Below are positions 53,999 to 62,475 of a stretch of DNA of 64,000 bases, in pieces. A program made the position numbers and the translations under genes. The notes beneath the pieces are model-generated. The model made no database searches and was not told the DNA's origin. It worked only from the letters and a program-made list of their open reading frames with translations. Origin of the DNA: Methylobacterium planeticum. Its GTDB lineage: Bacteria; Pseudomonadota; Alphaproteobacteria; Rhizobiales; Beijerinckiaceae. Position 1 is the first letter of the stretch. Every line of letters begins with the position of its first letter. The stretch is from assembly GCF_008806345.1 (NCBI RefSeq), contig NZ_VZZJ01000014.1, positions 62,001-126,000 on the forward strand, written 5' to 3'.

Positions 53999-54930
53999 AG
54001 GCAGCTCCGGCCTACCCCGTGATCTCGGTGCGCAATCTCTCGAAATCCTATCCTCTGCGGTCGTGGTGGGGCGGCAAGGCCGACGTCTTCCGGGCGGTGG
54101 AGGATGTCAGCTTCGAGATCCGTCCCGGTGAGACGCTCGGCCTCGTCGGCGAATCAGGCTCGGGCAAGTCGACGATCGGCCGTGCCGTGACCATGCTGAA
54201 CCCGCCGACTTCCGGCACCATCGCATTCGAGGGCATCGACCTCGCGCGGCTCTCGCCCCAGGCGCTCTGCCGCACCCGCGCCCGCATCCAGACGGTGTTC
54301 CAGGATCCCTACGCTGCCCTAAACCCGCGCATGAGCGCGGGCGCCTACGTGGCCGAGGCGTTCCGGCTGCACCGGCCCGACATGGCCCGGTCCGAGCGGC
54401 GCGAGGCGGTGGCAAGCCTGTTCGCGCGTGTCGGCCTCGATCCGCACTTCCTGGGGCGCTATCCCCACCAGTTCTCGGGCGGCCAGCGCCAGCGCATCTG
54501 CATCGCCCGCGCCATCGCGCTGAAGCCCAGCTTCATCGTTGCCGACGAGCCGATCGCGGCACTCGACGTCTCGATCCAGGCCCAGGTCGTCAACCTGCTG
54601 CAGGACCTGCAGGACGACCTGGGCCTGTCCTACCTGTTCATCTCCCACGACCTGCGCATGGTGCGCTATCTCTGCCACCGGGTCGCGGTGCTCTGGCGCG
54701 GGCGCATCGTCGAACTCGCCGAGAGCGACCGCCTCTACGAGGATCCGCGCCATCCCTACACCCGACGGCTGCTCGCGGCCGTTCCGCTCCCCGACCCGGC
54801 GGCCGAGCGCGCCCGCCTCGCCGCACGGGAGACGACGAACCCGGCCCCCGGCCGGCCCGGCGACCTCGTCGAGGTGGGACCGGGCCATTGGGTCGCCGCA
54901 GACCCCTTGCCTGAGGAGACGGACCGTTGA
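53995..54930 (+). CDS. Peptide ABC transporter ATPase (DppF type)
   Basis: A 311-residue second ATPase. Walker A GESGSGKST is at residues 52-60, the signature FSGGQRQRICIARA near 160 and Walker B FIVADEPIAALDVS near 182. The oligopeptide-transport C-terminus is short. Its last bases overlap the gamma-glutamyltransferase start (ATGA-type overlap with TTG/GTG-like start at 54927). Confidence 0.92.
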   Translation: MKAAPAYPVISVRNLSKSYPLRSWWGGKADVFRAVEDVSFEIRPGETLGLVGESGSGKSTIGRAVTMLNPPTSGTIAFEGIDLARLSPQALCRTRARIQTVFQDPYAALNPRMSAGAYVAEAFRLHRPDMARSERREAVASLFARVGLDPHFLGRYPHQFSGGQRQRICIARAIALKPSFIVADEPIAALDVSIQAQVVNLLQDLQDDLGLSYLFISHDLRMVRYLCHRVAVLWRGRIVELAESDRLYEDPRHPYTRRLLAAVPLPDPAAERARLAARETTNPAPGRPGDLVEVGPGHWVAADPLPEETDR

Positions 54931-56514
54931 GGGATTTCTCGAGACCCGGGCGCTCCCCCGTCCATGCCGGCAACGCCGCGGTCGCGACCTCGCACCCCCT
55001 CGCGACGCTGACGGCCATCGAGGTGCTGCGCTCCGGCGGCAACGCCGTCGATGCCGGGATCGCGGCGGTCGCGGTGCAGTGCGTCGTCGATCCGCTGATG
55101 ACCGGCATCGGCGGCGATTGCTTCGCCCTCTACGCCCCGAAGGACGCCTCCGTGCCCGTCGCCCTCGACGGCTCGGGCCGCAGCCCCGCCGCGGCGCGCG
55201 CCGAATGGTATGCCGAGACCGGCACCGCGATCACCGAGACCTCGCCCCACGCCGTCACGGTGCCGGGCGCCGTCGCGGCCTGGGCCCGGCTCGTGGCCGA
55301 CCACGGCACCCGCCCCCTCGGCGCGCTGCTGCGGCCCGCGATCCACTACGCCGAGGAGGGCTTCCCGGTGCAGTCCCGCGTCGCCTGGGACTGGGCCCGC
55401 AACGTCGCGCGCGTCGGCCACGACGCGCCGGCCGCCGCGACCTACCTGAGGGACGGCCGCGCGCCGGAGGCCGGCAGCGTCTTCCGCCACCCCCGCCTCG
55501 GGGCGAGCCTGCGGCGGATCGCCGAGGAGGGCCCACGCGGCTTCTACGAGGGGCCGGTGGCCGCCGACATCGTGGCGCATCTGCGCAGCCTCGGCGGCCT
55601 CCACAGCCTGGAGGATTTCGCCGCCGCCGCGCCCGCCTGGGTGACCCCGATCGCGACGCGCTACCGCGGCTACGACGTCTACGAGTGCCCGCCCGCCGGC
55701 CAGGGCCTCGCCGCCCTGATGATGCTGAACCTCCTCGAGCCCCACCCCGTCGGCGCCCTGTCCGACCTCGACCGGGTGCATCTCTTCGCCGAGGCCTGCA
55801 AGCAGGCCTACCACCACCGCGACGCGCTCTTCGCCGACCCGGACCTGCAGCGCGTCCCCGTCGACCACCTGCTCTCGGATGCCTGGCGCGCCTCCGCGCA
55901 CGGCGCCATCGACATGGCCCGGGCCCGCGAGCCGGTGCTCTACCCGGAGGTCGCCCAGGAGGCCGCCCACCGGGACACGGTCTATCTCTGCGTCGTCGAT
56001 GCCGAGGGCAACGCGCTCTCGCTGATCAACTCCCTGTTCCAGGGCTTCGGCACCGGCATCATGGCGCCGGAGAGCGGGGTGCTGCTGCACAATCGCGGCC
56101 TCAGCTTCCGGGTCGAGCCCGGGCATCCGAACAGCGTCGCGCCGGGCAAGCGCCCGATGCACACCATCATCCCGGGCCTGCTGATGCGGGACGGGCGGGC
56201 GGTGGCGCCGTTCGGGGTGATGGGCGGGCATTACCAGGCGATGGGCCATGTCGAGCTGCTCAGCGGCCTGCTCGACCGGGGGCTCGACGTGCAGGAGGCC
56301 CTCGATGCCCCGCGCAGCTTCGCCTACGGGGGCGCGCTGGAACTGGAGCCGGTCCTCGCCGACGCCCTCGGGGCCGGGCTCGCCGCGCGCGGGCACCCCG
56401 TGGTGCGCGCCCCTGCCGCTCGGCGGCGGCCAGATCATCTGGATCGACCGCGCCCGGGGCACGCTGGTCGCCGGATCCGACCCGCGCAAGGACGGCTCGG
56501 CAATGGGCTACTGA
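54927..56514 (+). pseudogene. ggt: Gamma-glutamyltransferase gene with a frameshift near its 3' end
   Basis: A gamma-glutamyltransferase/hydrolase-family gene. The nucleophile is T351 in HRDTVYLCVVDAEGN, and the N-terminal part (ATSHPLATLTAIEVLRSGGN) is normal. No signal peptide is visible, so it acts in the cytoplasm (YwrD-like). At 56403-56413 the frame shifts by one (one extra base, or two lost). Before this point the main frame is normal, while the expected end (PLPLGGGQIIWIDRARGTLV, then GSDPRKDGSAMGY) continues in the next frame to 56514. Read without correction, the protein ends at 56579 with a foreign 50-residue tail. Either a recent mutation or a sequencing error in GC-rich DNA. It is coupled to the peptide ABC operon. 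Confidence 0.85.
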
Positions 56515-56601
56515 GGCCTGGCAGGTTCGGCCTCGCACGCGACGGCACGGCGAAGGTCCTCGCGCTCGACCACACATAGGACACGCCATGCACTTGAACT
56601 G

Positions 56602-56934
56602 TCAAGCCACTGGCCTTTCGGATGCGCCGGCAATTCCTTCGCGGCAAGATCGCGGGTCTCCTGGATCGGCTCGAAGAGGCAAACCGGATCGGACCGCCGC
56701 ACCCCTTTGGGCTGAGGACAGTGCGGCGGAGGCGTGAGTGGGGGTTGCTGACTGATGGGACGTGAGCCACGCGTCCAAGCCGTAGATCGTCTTGAGGCGC
56801 CTGTCGGCTCTCTCGAGAAGCTTGGCGGCTTCGTCGAGGTCTCCGTTCGCCGCTGCGAGGTCGGCAGCCGCGACGTCGCGACCGGCGCGCTGACACAGCA
56901 GGTGTGTGCGAAGGCGAGACAGCAATTCCAGCAT
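56602..56934 (-). CDS. Hypothetical protein, about 110 residues
   Basis: ATG at 56934 with a G-rich stretch upstream. The first 70 residues are helical and very protein-like (MLELLSRLRTHLLCQRAGRD, then AAANGDLDEAAKLLERADRR). The end looks less natural and may be frameshifted, since an alternative frame reads DPVCLFEPIQETRDLAAKEL over the same DNA. No family is recognised. Confidence 0.42.
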   Translation of the reverse strand: MLELLSRLRTHLLCQRAGRDVAAADLAAANGDLDEAAKLLERADRRLKTIYGLDAWLTSHQSATPTHASAALSSAQRGAAVRSGLPLRADPGDPRSCREGIAGASERPVA

Positions 56935-57689
56935 CGGCAGCCCCCACCGGAGACAGCGCACTGATGCAAAACGCGTGCTGCCGGGCCGGTATGCCGGCGG
57001 GACTGACGGCGCGCCATTCCCTGCCCGTTCACGCGGGACGCGACATCGACGCCTCGCTTCCGATCGCAGGTTTCTGCCCTCGCGGACGCAGTCGCTCAAG
57101 CCGCGTCCACCTCGGTCAGGCGGCTGAAGGTATCCGCGACCAGGCTGACGTGGTGCAGCATGGCCGCGTGCGCCGTCGTGATGATGACCTTAGCCTCCAG
57201 GACGGTTGAGCAGGCAATGGAAAAGACATGGGGGTTGCAGCGCCGCGGCTTCCGCGAGATCGTGGTCGTCGATCCCGATGGACGGGAACTAGGGCCTGCC
57301 GCCTCGATACGCCGTCGTCGGACGCGGATCGAGCGGCGTCCATTCACTAAAGACTGCGATCTCGACAGGGAAGTTCGCAGCGTTCCCAAGCCGACGGGGC
57401 CTAAGATGGCCGCCGTGGCGCCGACGGCAGATCCGGCCGAGAGTCCCGTTGGATCAAGCGGAGCTTTCCCTTCGATGCTAAGGCCCACATGGTCAAGGTG
57501 CCGAGTCTTGGTACACCTGCCCGGTCAGGTCGGCTGAAGCGCCGTGATGCCGGTGTCGATCTGATCGTGACAGGCGCCGACGCGCACATCCGGCTGCCGA
57601 CACGGCTTTTCAGGGCTCCCCAAAGATCGTGACTCGGACGAGGCAGGTCCGCTGTCTGATGAGTCGTTGACTTCGAGCAGGCTGGTTCG
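56935..57689. other. Gene-poor stretch before the metalloprotease gene
   Basis: About 750 bases. On the minus strand 57096-57190 reads like a protein end (IITTAHAAMLHHVSLVADTF), without a credible start. Otherwise only weak open frames are present. Confidence 0.4.
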
Positions 57690-58565
57690 ATGCGGAGTTC
57701 CGAGGGATTCCCCGTAGGCCTCACGCTCCTTCTGGCGTCCCTGTCCGTGCTGCTAACCTGCGAGGACGTCGCGGCGCGCAGGACGACGCATCCTGGCAGG
57801 CGGCCCATCAGCGTCCATTATGATGCTCCGAAGGACCAAGCGCTTCGCGAGATCTCCGTTACCATGCGGGAGCGACACGTCCTGGAGCGGGTCGCGGCAA
57901 TCCTCGACCTCGTCCGCCTGCCCAGGCGCCTGACCTACCGCCTCTCGGAATGCTCCGGCGAACCCAACGCATGGTATGACCCGCGCACGCACGCCGTCAC
58001 CGTCTGCTACGAACTCATCGGCAGCATCCTGAGGCTGGCGCCGGCCACGACGTCTCCGGCCGGCGTGACTCGGGACGATGCTGTTCGGGGCCCTGTCCTT
58101 CAGATCCTCTTCCACGAGAGCAGCCACGCCCTGTTCGACCTGCTGCGGATCCCCGTCCTCGGCCGTGAGGAGGATGGGGCCGATCAGGTGGCCTCGCTCA
58201 TCCTGCTGCATCTCACCCCCGCGCAGGCGCGCACCGTCGTGAATGGCAGTGCCTACTTTTTCGCAACGCTCGGCAAGCACGAGCCGATCGACCGCGGCAG
58301 CTTCGCAGATGCGCATGGTCTATCCTGGCAGCGGTTCTACAATCTCGCCTGCTTGGCCTATGGCTCAGATAGGCGCCGCTACGGCTACATCGTCGAGAAG
58401 GGATACCTGCCGCCCGAGCGTGCCAAGACCTGCAAAGAAGAATACAATCAGGTCAATGTCGCTTTCCAGGCTCTGATCGGCCCTCACCTGCGGGTCTGCC
58501 CGAGGCATGGCCAAGCTCTACGTCGAGCATTCAGCAAGATGTCGGGAGCACGCAGGCACGATTGA
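57690..58565 (+). CDS. Secreted DUF4344-type putative metallopeptidase
   Basis: A 291-residue secreted protein. A signal segment (GLTLLLASLSVLLT) is followed by a domain with the zinc motif HESSH at residues 142-146 (FHESSHALFDLLRIPVLGRE), in which the glutamate would be catalytic. EEDGADQVASLILL follows and probably supplies the third ligand (E or D). This layout matches DUF4344, a family of predicted zinc peptidases of unknown substrate. It stands alone. Confidence 0.75.
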   Translation: MRSSEGFPVGLTLLLASLSVLLTCEDVAARRTTHPGRRPISVHYDAPKDQALREISVTMRERHVLERVAAILDLVRLPRRLTYRLSECSGEPNAWYDPRTHAVTVCYELIGSILRLAPATTSPAGVTRDDAVRGPVLQILFHESSHALFDLLRIPVLGREEDGADQVASLILLHLTPAQARTVVNGSAYFFATLGKHEPIDRGSFADAHGLSWQRFYNLACLAYGSDRRRYGYIVEKGYLPPERAKTCKEEYNQVNVAFQALIGPHLRVCPRHGQALRRAFSKMSGARRHD

Positions 58566-59077
58566 GGCGATAGTCCGCTCCGGTCCCTGGCCGAAGAGTT
58601 GCGGGCGTTCAGCGGTGTTGCTCGCCCGGTGGTATGTGGCGAACCGGAAAGGTCGGCGTCGACCGCTCGCGGGCGCATCGACCTCGTCGCGCCACAAGCC
58701 TGCCAGCATCGCTCTGGCCATGCCTCCGGCACGCCGGTGCTGCCGTCTGGCTCGCAGGTCAGAACAGGCGCGGGCGGCAAGTGGCTGACCCGGCTTCGAC
58801 AGTGCAGTTGAGTACTGGTGTTTGTCCCGTTTGATCAAGCAGCCATCGAGGGTGTCGGTTATACCTTCGACTGGCTAGCAATATAAGCCGAGTGGCCTCC
58901 GCGTCCGCTCGCGCCGTCTAGGACCCATCCGCCTGCCTCCGCGATCCCCCGTCGCCGAAATGGTCTCGAAAACGCTTCCGATTGCCTCTCGTTCCACGGT
59001 GACCCGTCCACTCTCGTCGGGAGGAGGGAACAGCGCAGGTCAGTGACGTTCCCGTGTCCTTGCGTGGGAGTGCGGTC
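58566..59077. other. Intergenic region upstream of the aspartate cycle genes
   Basis: About 510 bases with no supported gene. It should hold the promoter of the AspT/AsdA operon. No clear operator was found. Confidence 0.45.
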
Positions 59078-60757
59078 ATGATCGACTGGTTTGTCGGCAC
59101 GCTGCGTAACTACCCAGAACTGGCGATCTTCCTGTCGCTGGCGATCGGTTTCGCAATCGGCCCCCGAAAGCTCGCGGGGTTCAGCCTCGGAAACGTCACC
59201 GCGACCCTGCTGGCCGCCGTCGCGATCGGGCAACTCGGCATCGCCGTGTCCCCGAATGTGAAGGCGGCCTTCTTCATCCTGTTCATCTTTGCCATCGGCT
59301 ACGGCGTCGGACCGCAATTCATGAGCGGGCTGACCCGAGAAGGCCCGCGGCAGATCGGGTTCTCGATCGTCGTCCTCGCGCTGTGCCTGATCGCCCCTCT
59401 GCTCTGCGCGCGCATCGCGGGGCTCGATCTCGGATACACGGCCGGGCTCTATGCCGGGTCACAGACGATCTCGGCCTCGATCGGCGTCGCCTCCGACCAG
59501 ATCTCGCGTCTCGGCCTCACGCCCGAACAGGTGAAGGCCTACAATGACCAGATCCCGATCGGGTACGCCGTGACCTACATCTTCGGGACGATCGGCTCGG
59601 CGATCATCCTGGCTCAGCTCGGCCCGAAGCTGATCGGCGTCGATCTCGCCAAGGCCTGCAAGGAATACGAGGCGAAGATGGGCGGCGGCGAGACCCTGGA
59701 GCCGGGCCTCACCTCCGCCTACCGCCAGATCGAGCTCCGCGCCTATCGGGTCGGCGCCGACCGCAGCATCGTCGGGCAGCCCGTGGGGGCGATCTGGCCG
59801 GGCCTGCGGATCTTCGTCGAGCGCGTGCGGCGTGGGCGGGAGATCATCGAGGCGGACGCGAGCACCGTGCTGCAACCCGGCGATGTCGTGGCGATCTCGG
59901 GGCGGCGAGAACTCCTCGTCGAGACGATCACCCCGATGCTCGAGGAGGTGCAGGACCGGGAACTGCTCGACGTGCCCGCCGAAATCGTCGACGTCTTCGT
60001 GACAAGGCGGAAAGTGGGGGGCCAGACCCTGCGGGAACTGTCCGAAAACGAATGGACGCGCGGCGTCTACCTTCGCAAGATCACCCGCAACATGATCGAG
60101 ATCCCGGTGCTGCCGGGCACGCAGATTCTGCGCGGTGACGTCCTCACCCTCGTGGGCGGGCGGCGCCATGTGGAGCTCGCGATCCAGCATCTCGGCTATC
60201 CGGACCGGCCGGTCGAGACCACGGACGTGGCCTTCCTGGGAGCCGGCATCGTGCTCGGCGGGCTGGTCGGAGCCTTGAGCTACAAGATCGGGGGAATTCC
60301 GATCAGCCTGTCCACCACGGGCGGCGCGCTGCTGGCAGGGCTGCTGCTGGGCTGGCTGCGGACGATCCGCCCCGTCTTCGGCCGTATTCCCGGGCCGGCC
60401 CTGTGGCTCTTGAATACGCTCGGGCTCAACGTGTTCATCGCCGTCGTCGGCATCACGGCCGGTCCCGGATTCGTCGCCGGGCTGAAAGCGGTCGGCCTGA
60501 GCCTGTTCCTGTGGGGCGCCGTCGCCACCGCGTTGCCGATGATCCTGTCGATCTATATCGGCCGATACCTTTTTCACTTCCACCCGGCGATTCTCTTCGG
60601 CGCCTGTGCGGGCGCCCGGACGACGACTGCGGCGCTCGGGATGATCCAAGAGACCGCCAAGAGCAAGATCCCGGCGCTCGGCTACGGGATGCCCTACGCC
60701 GTCGGCAATACGGTGCTGACCATCTTCGGCATGGCCATCGTACTTCTCTCGGTATGA
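59078..60757 (+). CDS. aspT: Aspartate:alanine antiporter AspT
   Basis: A 559-residue AAE-family exchanger. Two membrane halves (helices 1-5 near residues 10-180 and the rest near 390-559) flank a large cytoplasmic part with two TrkA_C/RCK_C domains near 210-282 and 303-370. Typical segments are GLYAGSQTISASIGVASDQI and FGACAGARTTTAALGMIQET. The ATG at 59078 is preferred over a GTG at 59054. It imports aspartate and exports alanine, moving net negative charge inward. The decarboxylase gene starts 29 bases downstream, which strongly supports the name. Confidence 0.93.
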   Translation: MIDWFVGTLRNYPELAIFLSLAIGFAIGPRKLAGFSLGNVTATLLAAVAIGQLGIAVSPNVKAAFFILFIFAIGYGVGPQFMSGLTREGPRQIGFSIVVLALCLIAPLLCARIAGLDLGYTAGLYAGSQTISASIGVASDQISRLGLTPEQVKAYNDQIPIGYAVTYIFGTIGSAIILAQLGPKLIGVDLAKACKEYEAKMGGGETLEPGLTSAYRQIELRAYRVGADRSIVGQPVGAIWPGLRIFVERVRRGREIIEADASTVLQPGDVVAISGRRELLVETITPMLEEVQDRELLDVPAEIVDVFVTRRKVGGQTLRELSENEWTRGVYLRKITRNMIEIPVLPGTQILRGDVLTLVGGRRHVELAIQHLGYPDRPVETTDVAFLGAGIVLGGLVGALSYKIGGIPISLSTTGGALLAGLLLGWLRTIRPVFGRIPGPALWLLNTLGLNVFIAVVGITAGPGFVAGLKAVGLSLFLWGAVATALPMILSIYIGRYLFHFHPAILFGACAGARTTTAALGMIQETAKSKIPALGYGMPYAVGNTVLTIFGMAIVLLSV

Positions 60758-60786
60758 CAAGAATCCGCAATCACGGGAGTATCGAC

Positions 60787-62433
60787 ATGTCCGGAGCGCT
60801 GAACCTCAAGGATTTCGAAGCCCTGTCTCCGTTCGAGATCAAGGACGAGTTGATCAAGCTGGCCAAGGCGAGCTCGCGGAGAACCCAGGCGGCCTTTCTC
60901 AATGCGGGGCGCGGCAATCCCAATTGGATCGCCACGGCGCCGCGCGAAGGCTTCTTCCTGCTGGGGCAGTTCGCCATCGGCGAGAGCAAGCGCACCATGA
61001 GCCACCCCGCCGGGCTCGGAGGCATGCCTCAAGCCGGTGGCATCGCCGCCCGCCTGGACACGTGGCTTGCGCAACACCCGGACATGCCGGGGGCTCCGTT
61101 CCTTTCCGAAATGATCCCCTTTGCGGTGAAAACATTCGGCTTCGAGCCGGACGCGTTCGTGCATGAGCTCGTCGACTCGATCATCGGCGACAATTACCCG
61201 GTTCCGGATCGGATGCTCGTCCACAACGAGCGGATCGTCCACGAGTACCTGCTGTGGGCGATGTGCGGCGGAAAGAAACCGGCCGGCAGGTTCGACCTCT
61301 ACGCGGTCGAGGGCGGCACGGCGGCGATGTGCTACCTCTTCAAGTCGCTCAAGGCCAATCGATTGCTGCTTCCGGGGGACACGATCGCCCTCGGGACGCC
61401 GATCTTCACGCCTTACCTGGAGATGACGCATCTCGAGGATTACGCCCTGAACGTCGTCCACATCAAGGCGCCGCAGGAGAACAGGTTTCAATTCACCGAC
61501 GAGGAGCTCGACAAACTGCTCGACCCGAAGGTCAAAGCCTTCTTCCTCGTCAACCCGGGCAATCCGACCGGCATGGCTCTGAGTAAGGAGACCGCCGCAA
61601 AGATCACCAAGCTCGTCAAGTCCAAGCGGCCCGACCTGATGATCCTCACCGACGACGTCTACGGGACATTCGTTCAAGACTTCCAATCCCTTTTGGCCAA
61701 ACTGCCGCAAAATACGATCGGCGTCTACTCCTACTCGAAATACTTCGGCTGCACCGGCTGGCGCCTCGGTGTCATCGCGCTGCACGAGAACAACATCTTC
61801 GATGATATGATCGCCGCGCTGCCGCCATCCGAGACCGCGACGCTCGACAGGCGCTACGGCCCTCTCACGCTCGAGCCGCGGAAGCTGAAGTTCATCGACC
61901 GCATCGTGGCCGACAGCCGCGACGTCGCGCTGAACCACACGGCCGGCCTCTCGCTGCCGCAGCAGGTGATGATGAGCCTGTTCTCCCTGGCCGAGCTGAT
62001 GGACGAGCAGAAGGCCTATCAGGCCGCCTGCATCGACATCGTGCATCGGCGTGCCCTGGCGATGATCGATGGACTCGGCCTCAAGCTCACGCCGAACCCG
62101 AACTTCGACGCCTATTACGGCCTGATCGACTTCGAGTTCTGGGCGCGCAAGAACATCGGCGACGATGCGGTCGAATACCTGAAGGAGAACGTTCACCCGC
62201 TGGATCTCGCCTTCCGCCTCGCCGAGGTCCACGGCATCGTGCTGCTCAACGGCGGCGGCTTCGAGGCGCCGAACTGGTCGCTCCGCGTCTCGCTCGCCAA
62301 CCTGCCCGACGATGTCTACGACGATATCGGCCGCGGCGTGCGCGCGGTCGCGCGCGGCTACCGGGATGCCTACGAGGCCGGCAAGCGCGCGACGGAGGTG
62401 AGGCGCGAGGCGGAGGAGGTGCCGGCTGAGTAG
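60787..62433 (+). CDS. asdA: Aspartate 4-decarboxylase (bifunctional aspartate aminotransferase) AsdA
   Basis: A 548-residue PLP enzyme of the aminotransferase class I/II fold. The PLP lysine is K318 in YSYSKYFGCTGWRLG. VNPGNPTGMALS and LTDDVYGTF are further cofactor contacts, and the N-terminal AFLNAGRGNPNWIATAPREG is specific for aspartate 4-decarboxylases. It converts aspartate to alanine and CO2, consuming a proton. With AspT, which exchanges aspartate for alanine, this makes a proton motive force and removes acid. The frame extends upstream, but the ATG at 60787 after GGGAG is right. Confidence 0.94.
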   Translation: MSGALNLKDFEALSPFEIKDELIKLAKASSRRTQAAFLNAGRGNPNWIATAPREGFFLLGQFAIGESKRTMSHPAGLGGMPQAGGIAARLDTWLAQHPDMPGAPFLSEMIPFAVKTFGFEPDAFVHELVDSIIGDNYPVPDRMLVHNERIVHEYLLWAMCGGKKPAGRFDLYAVEGGTAAMCYLFKSLKANRLLLPGDTIALGTPIFTPYLEMTHLEDYALNVVHIKAPQENRFQFTDEELDKLLDPKVKAFFLVNPGNPTGMALSKETAAKITKLVKSKRPDLMILTDDVYGTFVQDFQSLLAKLPQNTIGVYSYSKYFGCTGWRLGVIALHENNIFDDMIAALPPSETATLDRRYGPLTLEPRKLKFIDRIVADSRDVALNHTAGLSLPQQVMMSLFSLAELMDEQKAYQAACIDIVHRRALAMIDGLGLKLTPNPNFDAYYGLIDFEFWARKNIGDDAVEYLKENVHPLDLAFRLAEVHGIVLLNGGGFEAPNWSLRVSLANLPDDVYDDIGRGVRAVARGYRDAYEAGKRATEVRREAEEVPAE

Positions 62434-62475
62434 ACGCCGCCGGGCGCGGCGCCGTCGCGCGGACAGGAGATGCCG

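Noticed and set aside
54539..56737. Open frame of 732 codons overlapping the DppF-type ATPase and ggt on the same strand
   Set aside because: It is an out-of-frame shadow, except that its last part is not the conserved ggt frame either. Conserved motifs are in other frames.
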